DNA of 64,000 nt, taken from positions 1,210,140-1,274,139 of the forward strand of contig NZ_LMRF01000001.1 of assembly GCF_001424755.1 (NCBI RefSeq), in the 5' to 3' direction. The position numbers and the translations under genes are program-made. The stretch comes from Marmoricola sp. Leaf446 (GTDB taxonomy: Bacteria; Actinomycetota; Actinomycetes; Propionibacteriales; Nocardioidaceae). The number at the start of each line of letters is the position of its first letter. The stretch's first letter is position 1. Positions 35,610 to 44,989 of the stretch are shown here, in pieces. Below the pieces are notes generated by a model. It did no database searches, was not told where the DNA came from, and saw only the letters and a program-made list of their open reading frames with translations.

Positions 35610-35646
35610 ACGAGAGGCGGTTCCCCTCGAGGGAACCGCCTCTCGT
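35610..35646. terminator. Hairpin terminator between convergent erpA and small-protein gene
   Basis: ACGAGAGGCGGTTCCC (35610-35625) pairs perfectly with GGGAACCGCCTCTCGT (35631-35646), 16 base pairs with a five-base loop. It lies between two convergent stops and has no T-tract, so it probably works in both directions. Confidence 0.85.
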
Positions 35647-35673
35647 GCTGTCCGGACCGGCGACCGGTCGCGG

Positions 35674-35913
35674 CTAGTCGAGGTGCAGGTGCAGCCGCGA
35701 GGCCAGGTGGGCGGCCGCCTGGCTGACCGACACCTGCGGCTTGCGCACCTCGCGCGGCTGCGCGTCCCAGGCCAACGAGGGAGCCGGGCGCCCGAGGGCC
35801 CCGTCGAGGACCCGCTGCTCGGGGAGGCGGACGCGCTCCGCGCAGGCGGCGCAGTCGGTGGTCATCGTCGGGGCGGGGTCCTGGTCGGCGTAGGCGAGGC
35901 GCTCGTAGGTCAT
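35674..35913 (-). CDS. Small hypothetical protein with CxxC motif
   Basis: A 79-residue protein of unknown function. It contains one CxxC pair (TTDCAACAERV), which might bind a metal, and a C-terminal helical stretch ending HLASRLHLHLD. Support for it being real comes from TAGCGT (minus strand, 35926-35921), seven bases before the ATG at 35913, and from the shared terminator on its 3' side. No similar domain is recognised. Confidence 0.6.
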   Translation of the reverse strand: MTYERLAYADQDPAPTMTTDCAACAERVRLPEQRVLDGALGRPAPSLAWDAQPREVRKPQVSVSQAAAHLASRLHLHLD

Positions 35914-36059
35914 GTCCGCGACGCTAGGGGCTACTGGGGGGTACTCCGCGGTGTACCGCTGGGTAGTGTTCGGGGCGCGTCGCGCGGGTCCGTCCCAGCG
36001 TCCCCGGGGCGTCCGAGACCCGATCTCCCCACCCGCGAAGCCCTCCCCGAAGGACGCCC

Positions 36060-37037
36060 ATGTCGCTGCTGATCGCCGGATCCATCGCCACCGACCACCT
36101 GATGAGCTTCGGGGGCAAGTTCGCCGACTCGCTCGTCGTCGACCAGCTCGACAAGCTGTCGGTGTCCTTCCTGGTCGACGACCTCGAGATCCGACGCGGC
36201 GGCTGCGCCGGCAACATCTCCTTCGGCCTGGGCCAGCTCGGGCTGCGGCCGGTGCTGGTGGGGGCGGCGGGGGAGGACTTCGCCGGCTACCGCTCCTGGC
36301 TGGAGCGTCACGGCGTGGACTGCGAGTCGGTCCGGATCTCCGAGGACAAGCACACCGCGCGGTTCGTCTGCACGACCGACACCACGATGGCGCAGTTCGC
36401 CAGCTTCTACCCCGGCGCGATGAGCGAGGCCCGGCTCATCGAGCTCGGGCCGATCGCCGCCCGGGTCGGTGAGCCCACCTTCGTGCTCGTCGGCCCCGAC
36501 GACCCCGAGGGCATGGTCCGCCACACCCAGGAGTGCCGCCAGCGGGGCTACGCCTTCGTCGCCGACCCGAGCCAGCAGCTGGCCTTCGGCGAGGGCGACA
36601 TGATCCGCGAGCTGGTCGACGGAGCGGCGTACCTGTTCTGCAACGAGTACGAGTCGCACATGATCGCCCAGAAGACGGGGTGGACGCCCGAGGAGATCCT
36701 GGCCCGGGTCGGCACCCAGGTGGTCACCCTCGGCAAGGACGGCGTCCGCGTGGAGTCCACCACGGCCGAGACCGTGACGGTCACGGCCGTCCCCGACGTC
36801 ACCGCGGTGGAGCCCACCGGTGTCGGCGACGCGTTCCGGTCGGGCTTCCTGGCTGCGCTGGAGTGGGGCCTGGGCCACGAGCGGGCCGCTCAGGTCGGCT
36901 GCGTGCTCGCGGCGTACGTCGTGGAGCGGGTCGGCACGCAGGAGTACTCCTTCACCCACCAGCAGTTCGTCGACCGCGTCGCCACGGCGTACGGCGACGA
37001 CGCGGCCGCCGAGGTGCGCCCGCACCTGCTGGGCTGA
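36060..37037 (+). CDS. PfkB-family carbohydrate/nucleoside kinase
   Basis: A 325-residue ribokinase-fold kinase. The N-terminal MSLLIAGSIATDHLMSF, the glycine-rich RRGGCAGNISFGLGQLGL, and the C-terminal anion-hole motif VEPTGVGDAFRSGFLAALEWG with the catalytic Asp are all present. The pattern is close to the adenosine-kinase-like proteins (often called CbhK or AdoK) encoded just upstream of ctaC in actinomycetes. The substrate could be adenosine or another nucleoside or sugar; the sequence does not decide. A GAAGGA site precedes the ATG at 36060. A short hairpin follows the stop. Confidence 0.88.
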   Translation: MSLLIAGSIATDHLMSFGGKFADSLVVDQLDKLSVSFLVDDLEIRRGGCAGNISFGLGQLGLRPVLVGAAGEDFAGYRSWLERHGVDCESVRISEDKHTARFVCTTDTTMAQFASFYPGAMSEARLIELGPIAARVGEPTFVLVGPDDPEGMVRHTQECRQRGYAFVADPSQQLAFGEGDMIRELVDGAAYLFCNEYESHMIAQKTGWTPEEILARVGTQVVTLGKDGVRVESTTAETVTVTAVPDVTAVEPTGVGDAFRSGFLAALEWGLGHERAAQVGCVLAAYVVERVGTQEYSFTHQQFVDRVATAYGDDAAAEVRPHLLG

Positions 37038-37042
37038 GGCCT

Positions 37043-37062
37043 CCCGCACCTCCGGGTGCGGG
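37043..37062 (+). terminator. Short hairpin after the PfkB gene
   Basis: CCCGCACC (37043-37050) pairs with GGTGCGGG (37055-37062) around a four-base loop, six bases after the stop. It is short and lacks a T-tract, so it may only weaken read-through toward ctaC. Confidence 0.5.
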
Positions 37063-37187
37063 TTCACAGCGAGAACCCACCCACGACCCGGACGTCTCTC
37101 AGGAGGGGCGGGTAGTAGGCTCAAGGAGTCCGTAGTTGGCTCCGTCGACCACCGTGTCCGCCGGTCACCACACGAAAGGGCTCGTCC

Positions 37188-38075
37188 GTGAGTCTGCAGT
37201 TCCCCACCCGCCTGCGCCGGTCCTCGGCGACGGGTCTGCTGGTCGCCGTCGCGCTGGTGCTGAGCGGCTGCTCGGCCGAGACCGACACCCAGCTCAAGCG
37301 GCTCGCGATGCCCGAGGCGGCCACCGCCGAGGCACCGGCCGTGCACACGTTGTGGATCTGGGCCTGGGTCGCCGCGATGATCACCGGCGTCCTGGTCTGG
37401 GGCCTCATCCTCTACGCCTCCTTCCGCTACCGCCGGCGCAACGAGTCCGAGATCCCCGTGCAGACGCGCTACAACCTGCCGATCGAGGTCATGTACACCA
37501 TCGCGCCGGTCATCATGGTGCTGGTCTTCTTCGTCTTCACCCTCCGCGCGCAGGCCGACGTCCTCAAGGACGACGACAACGCCGACAACGTGGTGACCGT
37601 GGTCGGGCAGCAGTGGTCCTGGTCGTTCAACTACAACCTGGGCTACGACGAGGAGTCCGAGCAGTACGAGCCCCGTGACGGCGAGGACGTCGTCTACGAC
37701 GTCGGCACCGCCGCGGAGCCGCCCACGCTGTGGCTCGTCAAGGACCAGTCGGTGCAGTTCAACCTCACCTCGCCCGACGTCATCCACTCGTTCTGGGTGC
37801 CGGCGTTCCTGTTCAAGATGGACGTCATCCCCGGCCGCCACAACAGCTTCAGCGTCACCCCGACCCGGACGGGCACCTTCGAGGGCAGGTGCGCCGAGCT
37901 GTGCGGCGTACGCCACACCCGGATGCTCTTCAACGTCAAGGTCGTCGACCAGCAGGAGTACGACGATCACCTGGCCTCGCTCGCCGAGCGCGGCAACACC
38001 GGCCCCGCCCTCGGTGGCGCCGAGGTCAACACCGTCACCGGCCTCGAGGCCGAGAGCAACGGAGGAGAAGAGTGA
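37188..38075 (+). CDS. ctaC: Cytochrome c oxidase subunit II CtaC
   Basis: Carries the CuA centre that receives electrons from the bcc complex in the aa3 oxidase. The 295-residue precursor has a lipoprotein signal ([14 protein letters not shown]) and two transmembrane helices (about residues 45-70 and 92-115). A periplasmic cupredoxin domain follows, with [12 protein letters not shown] and the CuA ligands in [17 protein letters not shown], plus the upstream His in [10 protein letters not shown]. The start is the GTG at 37188. TAGGCT (37116-37121) could be a -10 for the operon, leaving a leader. The stop overlaps ctaD by four bases (GTGA). Confidence 0.97.
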   Translation: MSLQFPTRLRRSSATGLLVAVALVLSGCSAETDTQLKRLAMPEAATAEAPAVHTLWIWAWVAAMITGVLVWGLILYASFRYRRRNESEIPVQTRYNLPIEVMYTIAPVIMVLVFFVFTLRAQADVLKDDDNADNVVTVVGQQWSWSFNYNLGYDEESEQYEPRDGEDVVYDVGTAAEPPTLWLVKDQSVQFNLTSPDVIHSFWVPAFLFKMDVIPGRHNSFSVTPTRTGTFEGRCAELCGVRHTRMLFNVKVVDQQEYDDHLASLAERGNTGPALGGAEVNTVTGLEAESNGGEE

Positions 38076-39820
38076 CCGCCGTCTCCGACGCGCCCAGCAC
38101 CACGCAGCGCGTCACCACCCCCCGCAAGCCCAGCCTGGGCCAGCAGGTCGTCCGGATCCTGACGACCACGGACCACAAGCTCATCGGCAAGCTCTACCTG
38201 ACCACCAGCTTCGCGTGGTTCCTGGTCGGCGGCCTGCTCGCGCTCGTCATCCGCTCCGAGCTCGCGTTCCCGGGCTCCCAGGTGGTCAGCGACGAGGTCT
38301 ACAACCAGCTGTTCACCATGCACGGCACGATCATGCTGCTGCTGTTCGCGACGCCACTGTTCTTCGGCTTCGCCAACGTGCTGGTCCCGCTGCAGATCGG
38401 TGCGCCCGACGTGGCGTTCCCGCGGCTGAACATGCTCGCCTACTGGTTCTACCTCTTCGGCGGCATCATCACCTTCTCCGGCTTCTTCACCCGTGAGGGC
38501 GCCGCAGACTTCGGCTGGACGGCGTACACCCCGCTCAGCGACGGCGTGCGCTCCCCGGGCGTCGGCGGCGACCTGTGGGTGATGGGCCTGTGGCTCGCCG
38601 GTCTGGGCACCATCCTCGGTGCGGTCAACTTCACCGTGACGATCATCTGCATGCGCGCGCCCGGCATGACGATGTTCCGGATGCCGATCTTCGTCTGGAA
38701 CTCGCTGGTCACCAGCCTGCTGGTCCTGATCGCGTTCCCGATCTTCGCCGCCGCGCTGCTCGCGCTGGCCGCCGACCGCACGCTGGGGGCCCAGGTGTTC
38801 GCCCCGGAGCACGGAGGCGCCATCTTGTGGCAGCACCTGTTCTGGTTCTTCGGCCACCCCGAGGTCTACATCCTCGCGCTGCCGTTCTTCGGCATCATCA
38901 CCGAGATCCTCCCGGTCTTCAGCCGCAAGCCGATCTTCGGCTACGTCGGCCTGGTGGCCGCCACCCTGGCCATCGCCGTGCTCTCCGTCGCCGTGTGGGC
39001 CCACCACATGTTCGTCACCGGGGCGGTCGACCTGGCGTTCTTCTCCGGCATGACCTTCCTGATCGCCGTGCCCACGGGCGTGAAGTTCTTCAACTGGATC
39101 GGCACGATGTGGGGCGGATCGATCAGCTTCGACACGCCCATGCTCTGGTCGGTCGGCTTCCTGACGACCTTCCTCTTCGGTGGTCTCACCGGCGTCATCC
39201 TGGCCTCGCCGCCGCTGGACTTCCACGTCTCGGACTCCTACTTCGTGGTGGCCCACTTCCACTACGTCGTCTTCGGCACCGTCGTGTTCGCGATGTTTGC
39301 CGGCTTCTACTTCTGGTGGCCCAAGATGACCGGCCGGATGCTCGACGAGACCCTCGGCAAGGTCCACTTCTGGCTGCTGTTCCTCGGGTTCCACACCACC
39401 TTCCTCGTCCAGCACTGGCTCGGCGTCGAGGGCATGCCGCGGCGGTACGCCGACTACGCCGCCGGCGACGGGTTCACCACCCTCAACCAGATCTCCACCA
39501 TCGGTGCCTTCCTGCTGGCGTTCTCCACGCTGCCGTTCCTGTGGAACGTCTACGTCAGCTCGCGCTCGCCGAAGGTGTCGGTCGACGACCCGTGGGGCTG
39601 GGGCCGCTCCCTGGAGTGGGCCACCTCCTGCCCGCCGCCGCGCCACAACTTCGTGACGCTGCCCCGGATCCGCTCGGAGTCCCCGGCCTTCGACCTCCAC
39701 CACCCGGAGATCGCCGCGCTGGAGTACGCCGACAACGACCTCAGCGGTGCCGCTGACGCGCCCGACATGGACGGCCGCTTCGGCAACCTCGCCGAGAACG
39801 ACAAGGGGGAGGGTCGATGA
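38072..39820 (+). CDS. ctaD: Cytochrome c oxidase subunit I CtaD
   Basis: The 582-residue catalytic subunit holding heme a and the heme a3-CuB centre. It has the expected twelve hydrophobic helices. Key motifs are [12 protein letters not shown] (low-spin heme ligand His), [18 protein letters not shown] (CuB His and the cross-linked Tyr region), WAHHMFVTG (CuB histidines) and [10 protein letters not shown] (heme ligands). A C-terminal hydrophilic tail of about 60 residues is typical of actinobacteria. The start GTG at 38072 overlaps the ctaC stop and is preceded by GGAGGAG. The ctaF start overlaps its stop. Confidence 0.98.
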   Translation: MTAVSDAPSTTQRVTTPRKPSLGQQVVRILTTTDHKLIGKLYLTTSFAWFLVGGLLALVIRSELAFPGSQVVSDEVYNQLFTMHGTIMLLLFATPLFFGFANVLVPLQIGAPDVAFPRLNMLAYWFYLFGGIITFSGFFTREGAADFGWTAYTPLSDGVRSPGVGGDLWVMGLWLAGLGTILGAVNFTVTIICMRAPGMTMFRMPIFVWNSLVTSLLVLIAFPIFAAALLALAADRTLGAQVFAPEHGGAILWQHLFWFFGHPEVYILALPFFGIITEILPVFSRKPIFGYVGLVAATLAIAVLSVAVWAHHMFVTGAVDLAFFSGMTFLIAVPTGVKFFNWIGTMWGGSISFDTPMLWSVGFLTTFLFGGLTGVILASPPLDFHVSDSYFVVAHFHYVVFGTVVFAMFAGFYFWWPKMTGRMLDETLGKVHFWLLFLGFHTTFLVQHWLGVEGMPRRYADYAAGDGFTTLNQISTIGAFLLAFSTLPFLWNVYVSSRSPKVSVDDPWGWGRSLEWATSCPPPRHNFVTLPRIRSESPAFDLHHPEIAALEYADNDLSGAADAPDMDGRFGNLAENDKGEGR

Positions 39821-40212
39821 AGGCCGAGACCTGGATGTTCGTCTTCTGCAGCGTCTTCTTCGTCCTGGTGACGCCGCTGTACTACCTCTCCAGCGGTGAC
39901 CTGACCGGCACCACCGCCCTGGTGATGACGTTCCTGCTCACCACCCTGATCGCGTTCTACCTTGGCTTCCACGCCCGCAAGATGGAGCCGCGCCCGGAGG
40001 ACCGCAAGGACGGCGAGATCGCGGAGGGCGCCGGAGAGCTGGGGTTCTTCCCGCCCTACAGCTGGTGGCCGCTGTGGTGCGCGCTGTGCCTCTCGGCGAT
40101 GGTGCTCGGCGTCGCGATCGGGTGGTGGCTGTTCCTCATCGGTGCCGCGCTCGGTGCGATCGCCCTGTGCGGCCTGATCTTCGAGTACTACCGCGGCGAG
40201 TACGCCCACTGA
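39817..40212 (+). CDS. ctaF: Cytochrome c oxidase subunit IV CtaF
   Basis: A 131-residue actinobacterial-type subunit IV of the aa3 oxidase. It opens [23 protein letters not shown] and has four hydrophobic helices: two near the N-terminus, and two in [21 protein letters not shown] and [18 protein letters not shown]. The hydrophilic loop between the pairs contains [14 protein letters not shown] and [11 protein letters not shown], both characteristic. The ATG overlaps the ctaD stop (ATGA). Confidence 0.95.
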   Translation: MKAETWMFVFCSVFFVLVTPLYYLSSGDLTGTTALVMTFLLTTLIAFYLGFHARKMEPRPEDRKDGEIAEGAGELGFFPPYSWWPLWCALCLSAMVLGVAIGWWLFLIGAALGAIALCGLIFEYYRGEYAH

Positions 40213-40233
40213 GGTCGGCGTACGCCTGACGTC

Positions 40234-40250
40234 GTGTGACACGGCTCACG
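40234..40250. promoter_or_regulatory. Possible CRP/FNR-family regulator site
   Basis: GTGTGA-cacggc-TCACG resembles the CRP palindrome TGTGA-N6-TCACA with one mismatch. It lies 22 bases after ctaF and about 85-100 bases before the L,D-transpeptidase start. TAGCCT at 40291-40296 is a possible -10 element for that gene. One site in GC-rich DNA could occur by chance. Confidence 0.35.
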
Positions 40251-40333
40251 TCGGCAGCGAGACCTGGGAGTCTCGTAATGCGTGAGTTGCTAGCCTGAAC
40301 GCGGTTCTGCCCGACGTTCTCTGGAGTCATGCG

Positions 40334-41560
40334 ATGTCCTCACGGACACTTCGATCCCGTTCTGCCCTGGCCGGTGTGCTCGCCTCGGCCCTGGCCATCT
40401 CCGGCTGCTCGCTCACCGCGGGCGGCGGCTCCGACGACGCCGGTGCCCGCACCTCCAGCGGTGGTGAGGCGCCCTCGGCCCAGGAGGAGCGCGAGTCCGC
40501 CGCCGTCGTCGTCAGCAACATCCGGCGCGGCGCCCAGGACGTCGACCTCACCCGCAAGCTGCGGCTGAGCGTGCAGGACGGCACCTTCGAGGACGTCACC
40601 GTCACCACCCGGCGGGGCGAGCCCGTCGAGGGTCGGCTCTCGGCCGACAAGACCCGCTGGGTCTCCCAGCAGCTGCTGACCTCCGGCACCCGCTACCGGG
40701 TGGCCAGCACGGCCGTCGACGCCGACGGCTTGGCGAAGACGTTCGACTCCGGCTTCCGGGCCCGCACCCTGAGCCTCGACGAGCAGACCTACCCCAGCTT
40801 CGTGGGTGACGGTCAGACCGTCGGCGTGGGGATGCCCGTCATCGTCCGCTTCGACGTGCCGGTGAGCGACAAGGCCGCCATCGAGGAGCACCTCCAGGTG
40901 ACCAGCAAGCCGGCCCAGGTCGGCTCGTTCCACTGGATCAGCGACAACGAGGTCCACTGGCGTCCGCGCACCTACTGGAAGCCCGGCACCCAGGTCGACG
41001 TGACCGCCGACGTGGGCGGCGTGCCCGCTGGCAACGGCATCTACGGCCAGGTCGACCGCAGCATGAACATGACCATCGGCAGCGCCATGGTCTCCAAGGT
41101 CGACATGAACTCCCACCAGATGAAGGTGTTCCGCGACGGTCGGCTGCTGCGCACCATCCCGATCACCACGGGGGAGCAGCCCAAGTTCACGACGCGCTCG
41201 GGCACCAAGGTCATCGTGGAGAAGTTCCGGCAGAAGCGGATGAACTCCGAGACCGTCGGCATCGACCCCGACAGCGCTGACGGCTACGACATCGACGACG
41301 TCGAGTACGCCATGCGCGTCACCTACTCCGGCGAGTTCATCCACGCCGCCCCGTGGTCGGTCGGCAGCCAAGGCTCCGCCAACGTCAGCCACGGCTGCAC
41401 CGGCATGAGCACGGCCGACGCCGGCTGGCTCTACGAGAACTCCAAGGTGGGTGACGTCGTGGAGTACACCGGCACCGACCGCGGCACCGACCTCACCAAC
41501 GGCTTCGGCGACTGGAACACCTCCTTCGCCGACTACAAGACGGGTTCCGCCCTCAGCTGA
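40334..41560 (+). CDS. L,D-transpeptidase lipoprotein with Ig-like domains
   Basis: A 408-residue cell-wall enzyme that makes 3-3 cross-links in peptidoglycan. The signal ends in a lipobox (ASALAISGCSL), so it should be membrane-anchored. Two beta-rich Ig-like domains fill about residues 60-255, as in mycobacterial Ldt proteins. The C-terminal YkuD domain has the catalytic HAAPWSVGSQGSANVSHGC ending at Cys355, followed by TGMS and the STADAGWLYE helix. GGAG lies upstream of the ATG at 40334; an out-of-frame ATG five bases earlier is not used. Confidence 0.95.
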   Translation: MSSRTLRSRSALAGVLASALAISGCSLTAGGGSDDAGARTSSGGEAPSAQEERESAAVVVSNIRRGAQDVDLTRKLRLSVQDGTFEDVTVTTRRGEPVEGRLSADKTRWVSQQLLTSGTRYRVASTAVDADGLAKTFDSGFRARTLSLDEQTYPSFVGDGQTVGVGMPVIVRFDVPVSDKAAIEEHLQVTSKPAQVGSFHWISDNEVHWRPRTYWKPGTQVDVTADVGGVPAGNGIYGQVDRSMNMTIGSAMVSKVDMNSHQMKVFRDGRLLRTIPITTGEQPKFTTRSGTKVIVEKFRQKRMNSETVGIDPDSADGYDIDDVEYAMRVTYSGEFIHAAPWSVGSQGSANVSHGCTGMSTADAGWLYENSKVGDVVEYTGTDRGTDLTNGFGDWNTSFADYKTGSALS

Positions 41561-41585
41561 CCCCGACGGTCGACCCAGGCTCCCC

Positions 41586-41625
41586 GACGCCCCCAGCACG
41601 GTCCCACGGTCGTCCTGGGGGCGTC
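41586..41625. terminator. Hairpin terminator after the L,D-transpeptidase gene
   Basis: GACGCCCCCAG (41586-41596) pairs with CTGGGGGCGTC (41615-41625) over 11 base pairs, with an 18-base loop that can form a small inner hairpin. It lies between two convergent genes. Confidence 0.8.
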
Positions 41626-41659
41626 GTACGTCCCTGGTTGGCGGCGGGTGCCGGGCTCG

Positions 41660-42067
41660 TCAGCCGCTCACCGCTCCGTCGACCCAGAACGGCCCGGCGA
41701 AGCCGACCAGGGTGCACGCCAGCGCCAGGCCGACGAGTCCCCACCCGCCCGGCCGTGGCTCGACTCCTCGCAGGACGTGGTCGACCCGCCGGAGTCGCCG
41801 CCGGAAGCCGAGGGTGAACAGCACGGCTCCGACGACGGTCAGCGGGACGCCCCATCCCATCGCGCGCCAGGCGTCGGCCGTCGCGAGCAGGTAGAGCTGG
41901 AACGGCACGAACCCGTAGAACAGCACGAAGAAGGGCGACACCCGGACGAGCAGCTGCCACCGCTCGGCGCGCGCCGCCGCGACCACCGCGGCCCGCTGCC
42001 CCCGGGCGCGCTCGAGGCCGACGTCCCCGTCGCCGGGACGGTCCCCTGCCCGTTGCCCGTCGCTCAT
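41660..42067 (-). CDS. Small integral membrane protein of unknown function
   Basis: A 135-residue protein with a charged N-terminus (about 35 residues) and three predicted transmembrane helices: VRVSPFFVLFYGFVPFQLYL, WGVPLTVVGAVLFTLGF and GLVGLALACTLVGFAGPFW. The loop between helices two and three is Arg-rich (RRRLRRVDHVLRG), placing it in the cytosol. No family is recognised. The ATG at 42067 is six bases after TACCCT (minus strand, 42079-42074). It lies downstream of the qcr operon but is separated from it by a strong terminator. Confidence 0.8.
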   Translation of the reverse strand: MSDGQRAGDRPGDGDVGLERARGQRAAVVAAARAERWQLLVRVSPFFVLFYGFVPFQLYLLATADAWRAMGWGVPLTVVGAVLFTLGFRRRLRRVDHVLRGVEPRPGGWGLVGLALACTLVGFAGPFWVDGAVSG

Positions 42068-42133
42068 GGACCGAGGGTAGGAGGGGGCGCTGCTCCGGGG
42101 GCCGGTTTGCCCGCAGTGCCGCCGCCCGGGACG

Positions 42134-42170
42134 GCGAAGGGCCCCGGGACGGTGTCCCGGGGCCCTTCGC
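42134..42170 (-). terminator. Strong hairpin terminator downstream of qcrB
   Basis: A perfect 17-base-pair stem (42134-42150 with 42154-42170) closes on a three-base loop, starting 12 bases after the qcrB stop on the minus strand. It ends the ctaE-qcrCAB transcript. Confidence 0.9.
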
Positions 42171-42182
42171 GTCGTGCTGGTG

Positions 42183-43937
42183 TCAGCGGCTGCTGAGCTG
42201 GTTGTCGCTGACGGACTCGGCACGGCCGTCGAACTGGTGTCCGTCGGCGGCGTGGCCGCTCATGGCGACCTCGTGCGCGTGCTCGAGCTCGGCGTGGTGA
42301 TGGGCCTCGTCGAGCTCCGCCCGGGTCGGCGCCTGCACGTTGTCGCCGTACCAGAGCTGCGAGAGACGGCCGCGCAGCTTGTCCTTGCGCGCGGTGGGGG
42401 AGGAGACCCCGTTGTCGTCGGTCGTCAGCTGCGGGACGAAGATATCGTCACGGTCGCGGGCGGTCAGCGTGTAGGCACGCTCCAGGGGCAGCGGCAGGTG
42501 ACGCTCGCTGTAGCCGCCCTGGGCGTCCCGCATGATGATGCCGCTCTCGTAGCCGTGCAGCAGCTTCTCGTTGTCGTGACGCTGGAGCGAGATGCACCAG
42601 CGGCGCGTGATGATGAACGCGATCACCGGGCCGATGAAGACGGCGGCCCTGATGAAGTAGGTGATCTGGTTGATGCTGAGGTTCATCTTGATGGCGATGA
42701 TGTCGTTGCCGCCGGCGGCCCAGAGCAGACCGATGAAGGTCATCAGCGCGACCATGGTGGCCGTGCGCGTCGGGGCGTTGCGGGGGCGCTGCAGCAGGTG
42801 GTGGTCCCGCTTGTCCTGGGTGATCCAGGACTCGATGAACGGCAGCATCAGCAGGATCGTGAACATCACGCCGGGCAGCACGATGATCGGCAGCAGCACG
42901 TTCCACGACAGCGTCAGGCCGAAGAAGTGCGACTCGATGCCGGGCATGATGCGCAGCGCGCCGTCGGGCCAGCCCATGTACCAGTCGGGCTGCGAGCCTG
43001 CCGTCACCTCGGCCGGGTTGTAGGGGCCGTAGGCCCACACCGGGTTGATGCTGATGATGCCGCCCATGAGGGTCAGCACGCCAAAGACGATGAAGAAGAA
43101 CCCGCCGGCCTTGGCGGCGTACACCGGGAGCATCGGGAAGCCGACGACGTTGCCCTCGGTGCGGCCGGGGCCGGGCCACTGCGTGTGCTTGTGGTAGACG
43201 AGCAGCAGCATGTGGGCCGCGATCAGGGCCAGCAGCACACCCGGGATCAGCAGCACGTGGACGGTGTAGAGGCGCGGGATGATCGAGTCGCCGGGGAACT
43301 CGCCGCCGAAGAGGAAGAACGAGGCGTAGGTGCCGATGACGGGGATCGACTTCATGAACCCGTCGGCGGCGCGGATGCCGGTGCCCGAGAGCAGGTCGTC
43401 GGGCAGCGAGTAGCCGGTGAAGCCCTCGAGCGTGCCGAGGATGAGCAGCAGGCAGCCGATCACCCAGTTGAGCTCGCGGGGCTTGCGGAAGGCACCGGTG
43501 AAGTAGACGCGCATCATGTGCACGAACATCGAGGCGATGAAGATCATCGCGGCCCAGTGGTGGACCTGGCGCATCAGCAGGCCGCCACGGATGTCGAAGG
43601 AGATGTGCAGGGCCGACATGTAGGCCTCGGACATCTCGAGCCCGCGCAGCGGCGAGTAGGAGCCGTCGTAGACGACCTCGGCCATGCTCGGGCGGTACCA
43701 CAGGGTCAGGAAGACGCCCGTGAGCAGCAGCACGACGAAGGACCACAGGGCGATCTCGCCGAGCATGAAGGACCAGTGGTCGGGGAAGACCTTGCGGAGG
43801 TTCTTCTTGGCCAGCCCGGCGAGGCCGAGCCGGTCGTCGGCCCAGGTGGCGGCGGCGCCGACCTTCGAGGGCTTCTCGGGCTTGGCGGCAGTCTTGCCGT
43901 TGGTGCGAGCGACGGTGTCAGCGCTCATCTCGGTCAC
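42183..43937 (-). CDS. qcrB: Cytochrome bc1 complex cytochrome b subunit QcrB
   Basis: The 584-residue membrane subunit with two b hemes and the quinol sites of the bcc complex. Recognisable segments are FPDHWSFMLGEIALWSFVV, the heme-ligand helix GGLLMRQVHHWAAMIFIA, LNWVIGCLLLILGTLEGFTGYSLPDDLLSG split over the loop, and HVLLIPGVLLALIAAHMLLL. PDWYMGWPDGALRIMPG marks the Qo region. The C-terminal hydrophilic extension of about 100 residues, His/Glu-rich at its end, is typical of actinobacteria. The GTG start at 43937 overlaps the qcrA stop (GTGA). Confidence 0.97.
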   Translation of the reverse strand: MTEMSADTVARTNGKTAAKPEKPSKVGAAATWADDRLGLAGLAKKNLRKVFPDHWSFMLGEIALWSFVVLLLTGVFLTLWYRPSMAEVVYDGSYSPLRGLEMSEAYMSALHISFDIRGGLLMRQVHHWAAMIFIASMFVHMMRVYFTGAFRKPRELNWVIGCLLLILGTLEGFTGYSLPDDLLSGTGIRAADGFMKSIPVIGTYASFFLFGGEFPGDSIIPRLYTVHVLLIPGVLLALIAAHMLLLVYHKHTQWPGPGRTEGNVVGFPMLPVYAAKAGGFFFIVFGVLTLMGGIISINPVWAYGPYNPAEVTAGSQPDWYMGWPDGALRIMPGIESHFFGLTLSWNVLLPIIVLPGVMFTILLMLPFIESWITQDKRDHHLLQRPRNAPTRTATMVALMTFIGLLWAAGGNDIIAIKMNLSINQITYFIRAAVFIGPVIAFIITRRWCISLQRHDNEKLLHGYESGIIMRDAQGGYSERHLPLPLERAYTLTARDRDDIFVPQLTTDDNGVSSPTARKDKLRGRLSQLWYGDNVQAPTRAELDEAHHHAELEHAHEVAMSGHAADGHQFDGRAESVSDNQLSSR

Positions 43938-44989
43938 TCATCTCCAGGCTCATCGTTGTTGCGCTCCCAGAAGGACGGGCCTACGGCCTCGGTGAAGTCG
44001 CGGGTGGCGACCAGGTAGCCCTCGTCGTCCACGGCCAAGGGTAGCTGCGGCAGGTGACGGGCCGCGGGGCCGAAGATGACCTTGCCGTTGTCGGCGAGGT
44101 CGAACGTGGACTGGTGGCAGGGGCACAGCAGGTGGTGCGTCTGCTGCTCCCACAGGGAGATCGGGCACCCGACGTGGGTGCAGATCTTGGAGTAGCACAG
44201 GATGCCGTCGACGCCCCAGTTCTCCCGACCGGGCCAGGGCTTGATGTCGTCGGGCTGCATGCGGACGATCACCACGGCGGCCTTGGCCTTCTCCTGCTGG
44301 AGCTCGATGCCGTGGTAGATCGGCTCGCCCTCGGCGTCCTCCTCGAAGAAGACCGCGGGCTCGCCGTTGACGAGCTGACCCACCTCCATGTCCTGGGGGC
44401 GGATCGGGGTGCCGCTGACGTCCTGGACGACGCGCATGCCGCGCTTCCAGACCGTCGTGTAGAGCTTGTCACCGGGCAGCGGACCGAGGTCGCGGAGCAT
44501 GATGACGGCCGGGGCGCCGAGCAGCAGCACGGAGCCCAGGAGGCTGTTGCGGATCAGCGGGCGCCGGGCGATGCCCGACTCCTCGGTGCCCTGGCGCAGC
44601 GCCGCGAGCGTCTCGACCTTGTCCTCCTCCGAGGACGAGGCCGCGTGGCGGTACTCGACGATCTCGGTGTCGGCCATGAGCTTGCGGGCCCACTGGATTG
44701 TGCCGACGCCGATGAGGGTCAGCGCCAGGCCCAGGAACAGGCCCATCGTGAGGTTGGAGGCGCCGAAGCCGAGGAGCTCGGTGGGGTTGTCGCCGATCTC
44801 GAAGACGAAGTAGGAGACGCAGAACAGCACCGTGCACACGGCCGACAGCGCGAACATCAGCGCGACCTGGCGCTCGGCGCGCTTCTCGAGGTGGTCGTCG
44901 ACGTCGGTGGGCCGCGGCTCGTGGGCCGGCAGACCCGGGTCGTCGAACAGGTCGTTCTCGACCCGCTCGAGCTCGCCCTTGGCCGTCAT
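43934..44989 (-). CDS. qcrA: Rieske iron-sulfur subunit QcrA
   Basis: A 351-residue Rieske protein passing electrons from quinol to the diheme cytochrome. Three transmembrane helices (about residues 44-66, 80-100 and 150-170) precede the 2Fe-2S domain, with ligand motifs CTHVGCPI and CPCHQSTFD and the third conserved segment FGPAARHLPQLPL. The long acidic N-terminus and the three helices, rather than one, are the actinobacterial form. The start at 44989 overlaps the qcrC stop (ATGA). Confidence 0.97.
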   Translation of the reverse strand: MTAKGELERVENDLFDDPGLPAHEPRPTDVDDHLEKRAERQVALMFALSAVCTVLFCVSYFVFEIGDNPTELLGFGASNLTMGLFLGLALTLIGVGTIQWARKLMADTEIVEYRHAASSSEEDKVETLAALRQGTEESGIARRPLIRNSLLGSVLLLGAPAVIMLRDLGPLPGDKLYTTVWKRGMRVVQDVSGTPIRPQDMEVGQLVNGEPAVFFEEDAEGEPIYHGIELQQEKAKAAVVIVRMQPDDIKPWPGRENWGVDGILCYSKICTHVGCPISLWEQQTHHLLCPCHQSTFDLADNGKVIFGPAARHLPQLPLAVDDEGYLVATRDFTEAVGPSFWERNNDEPGDE

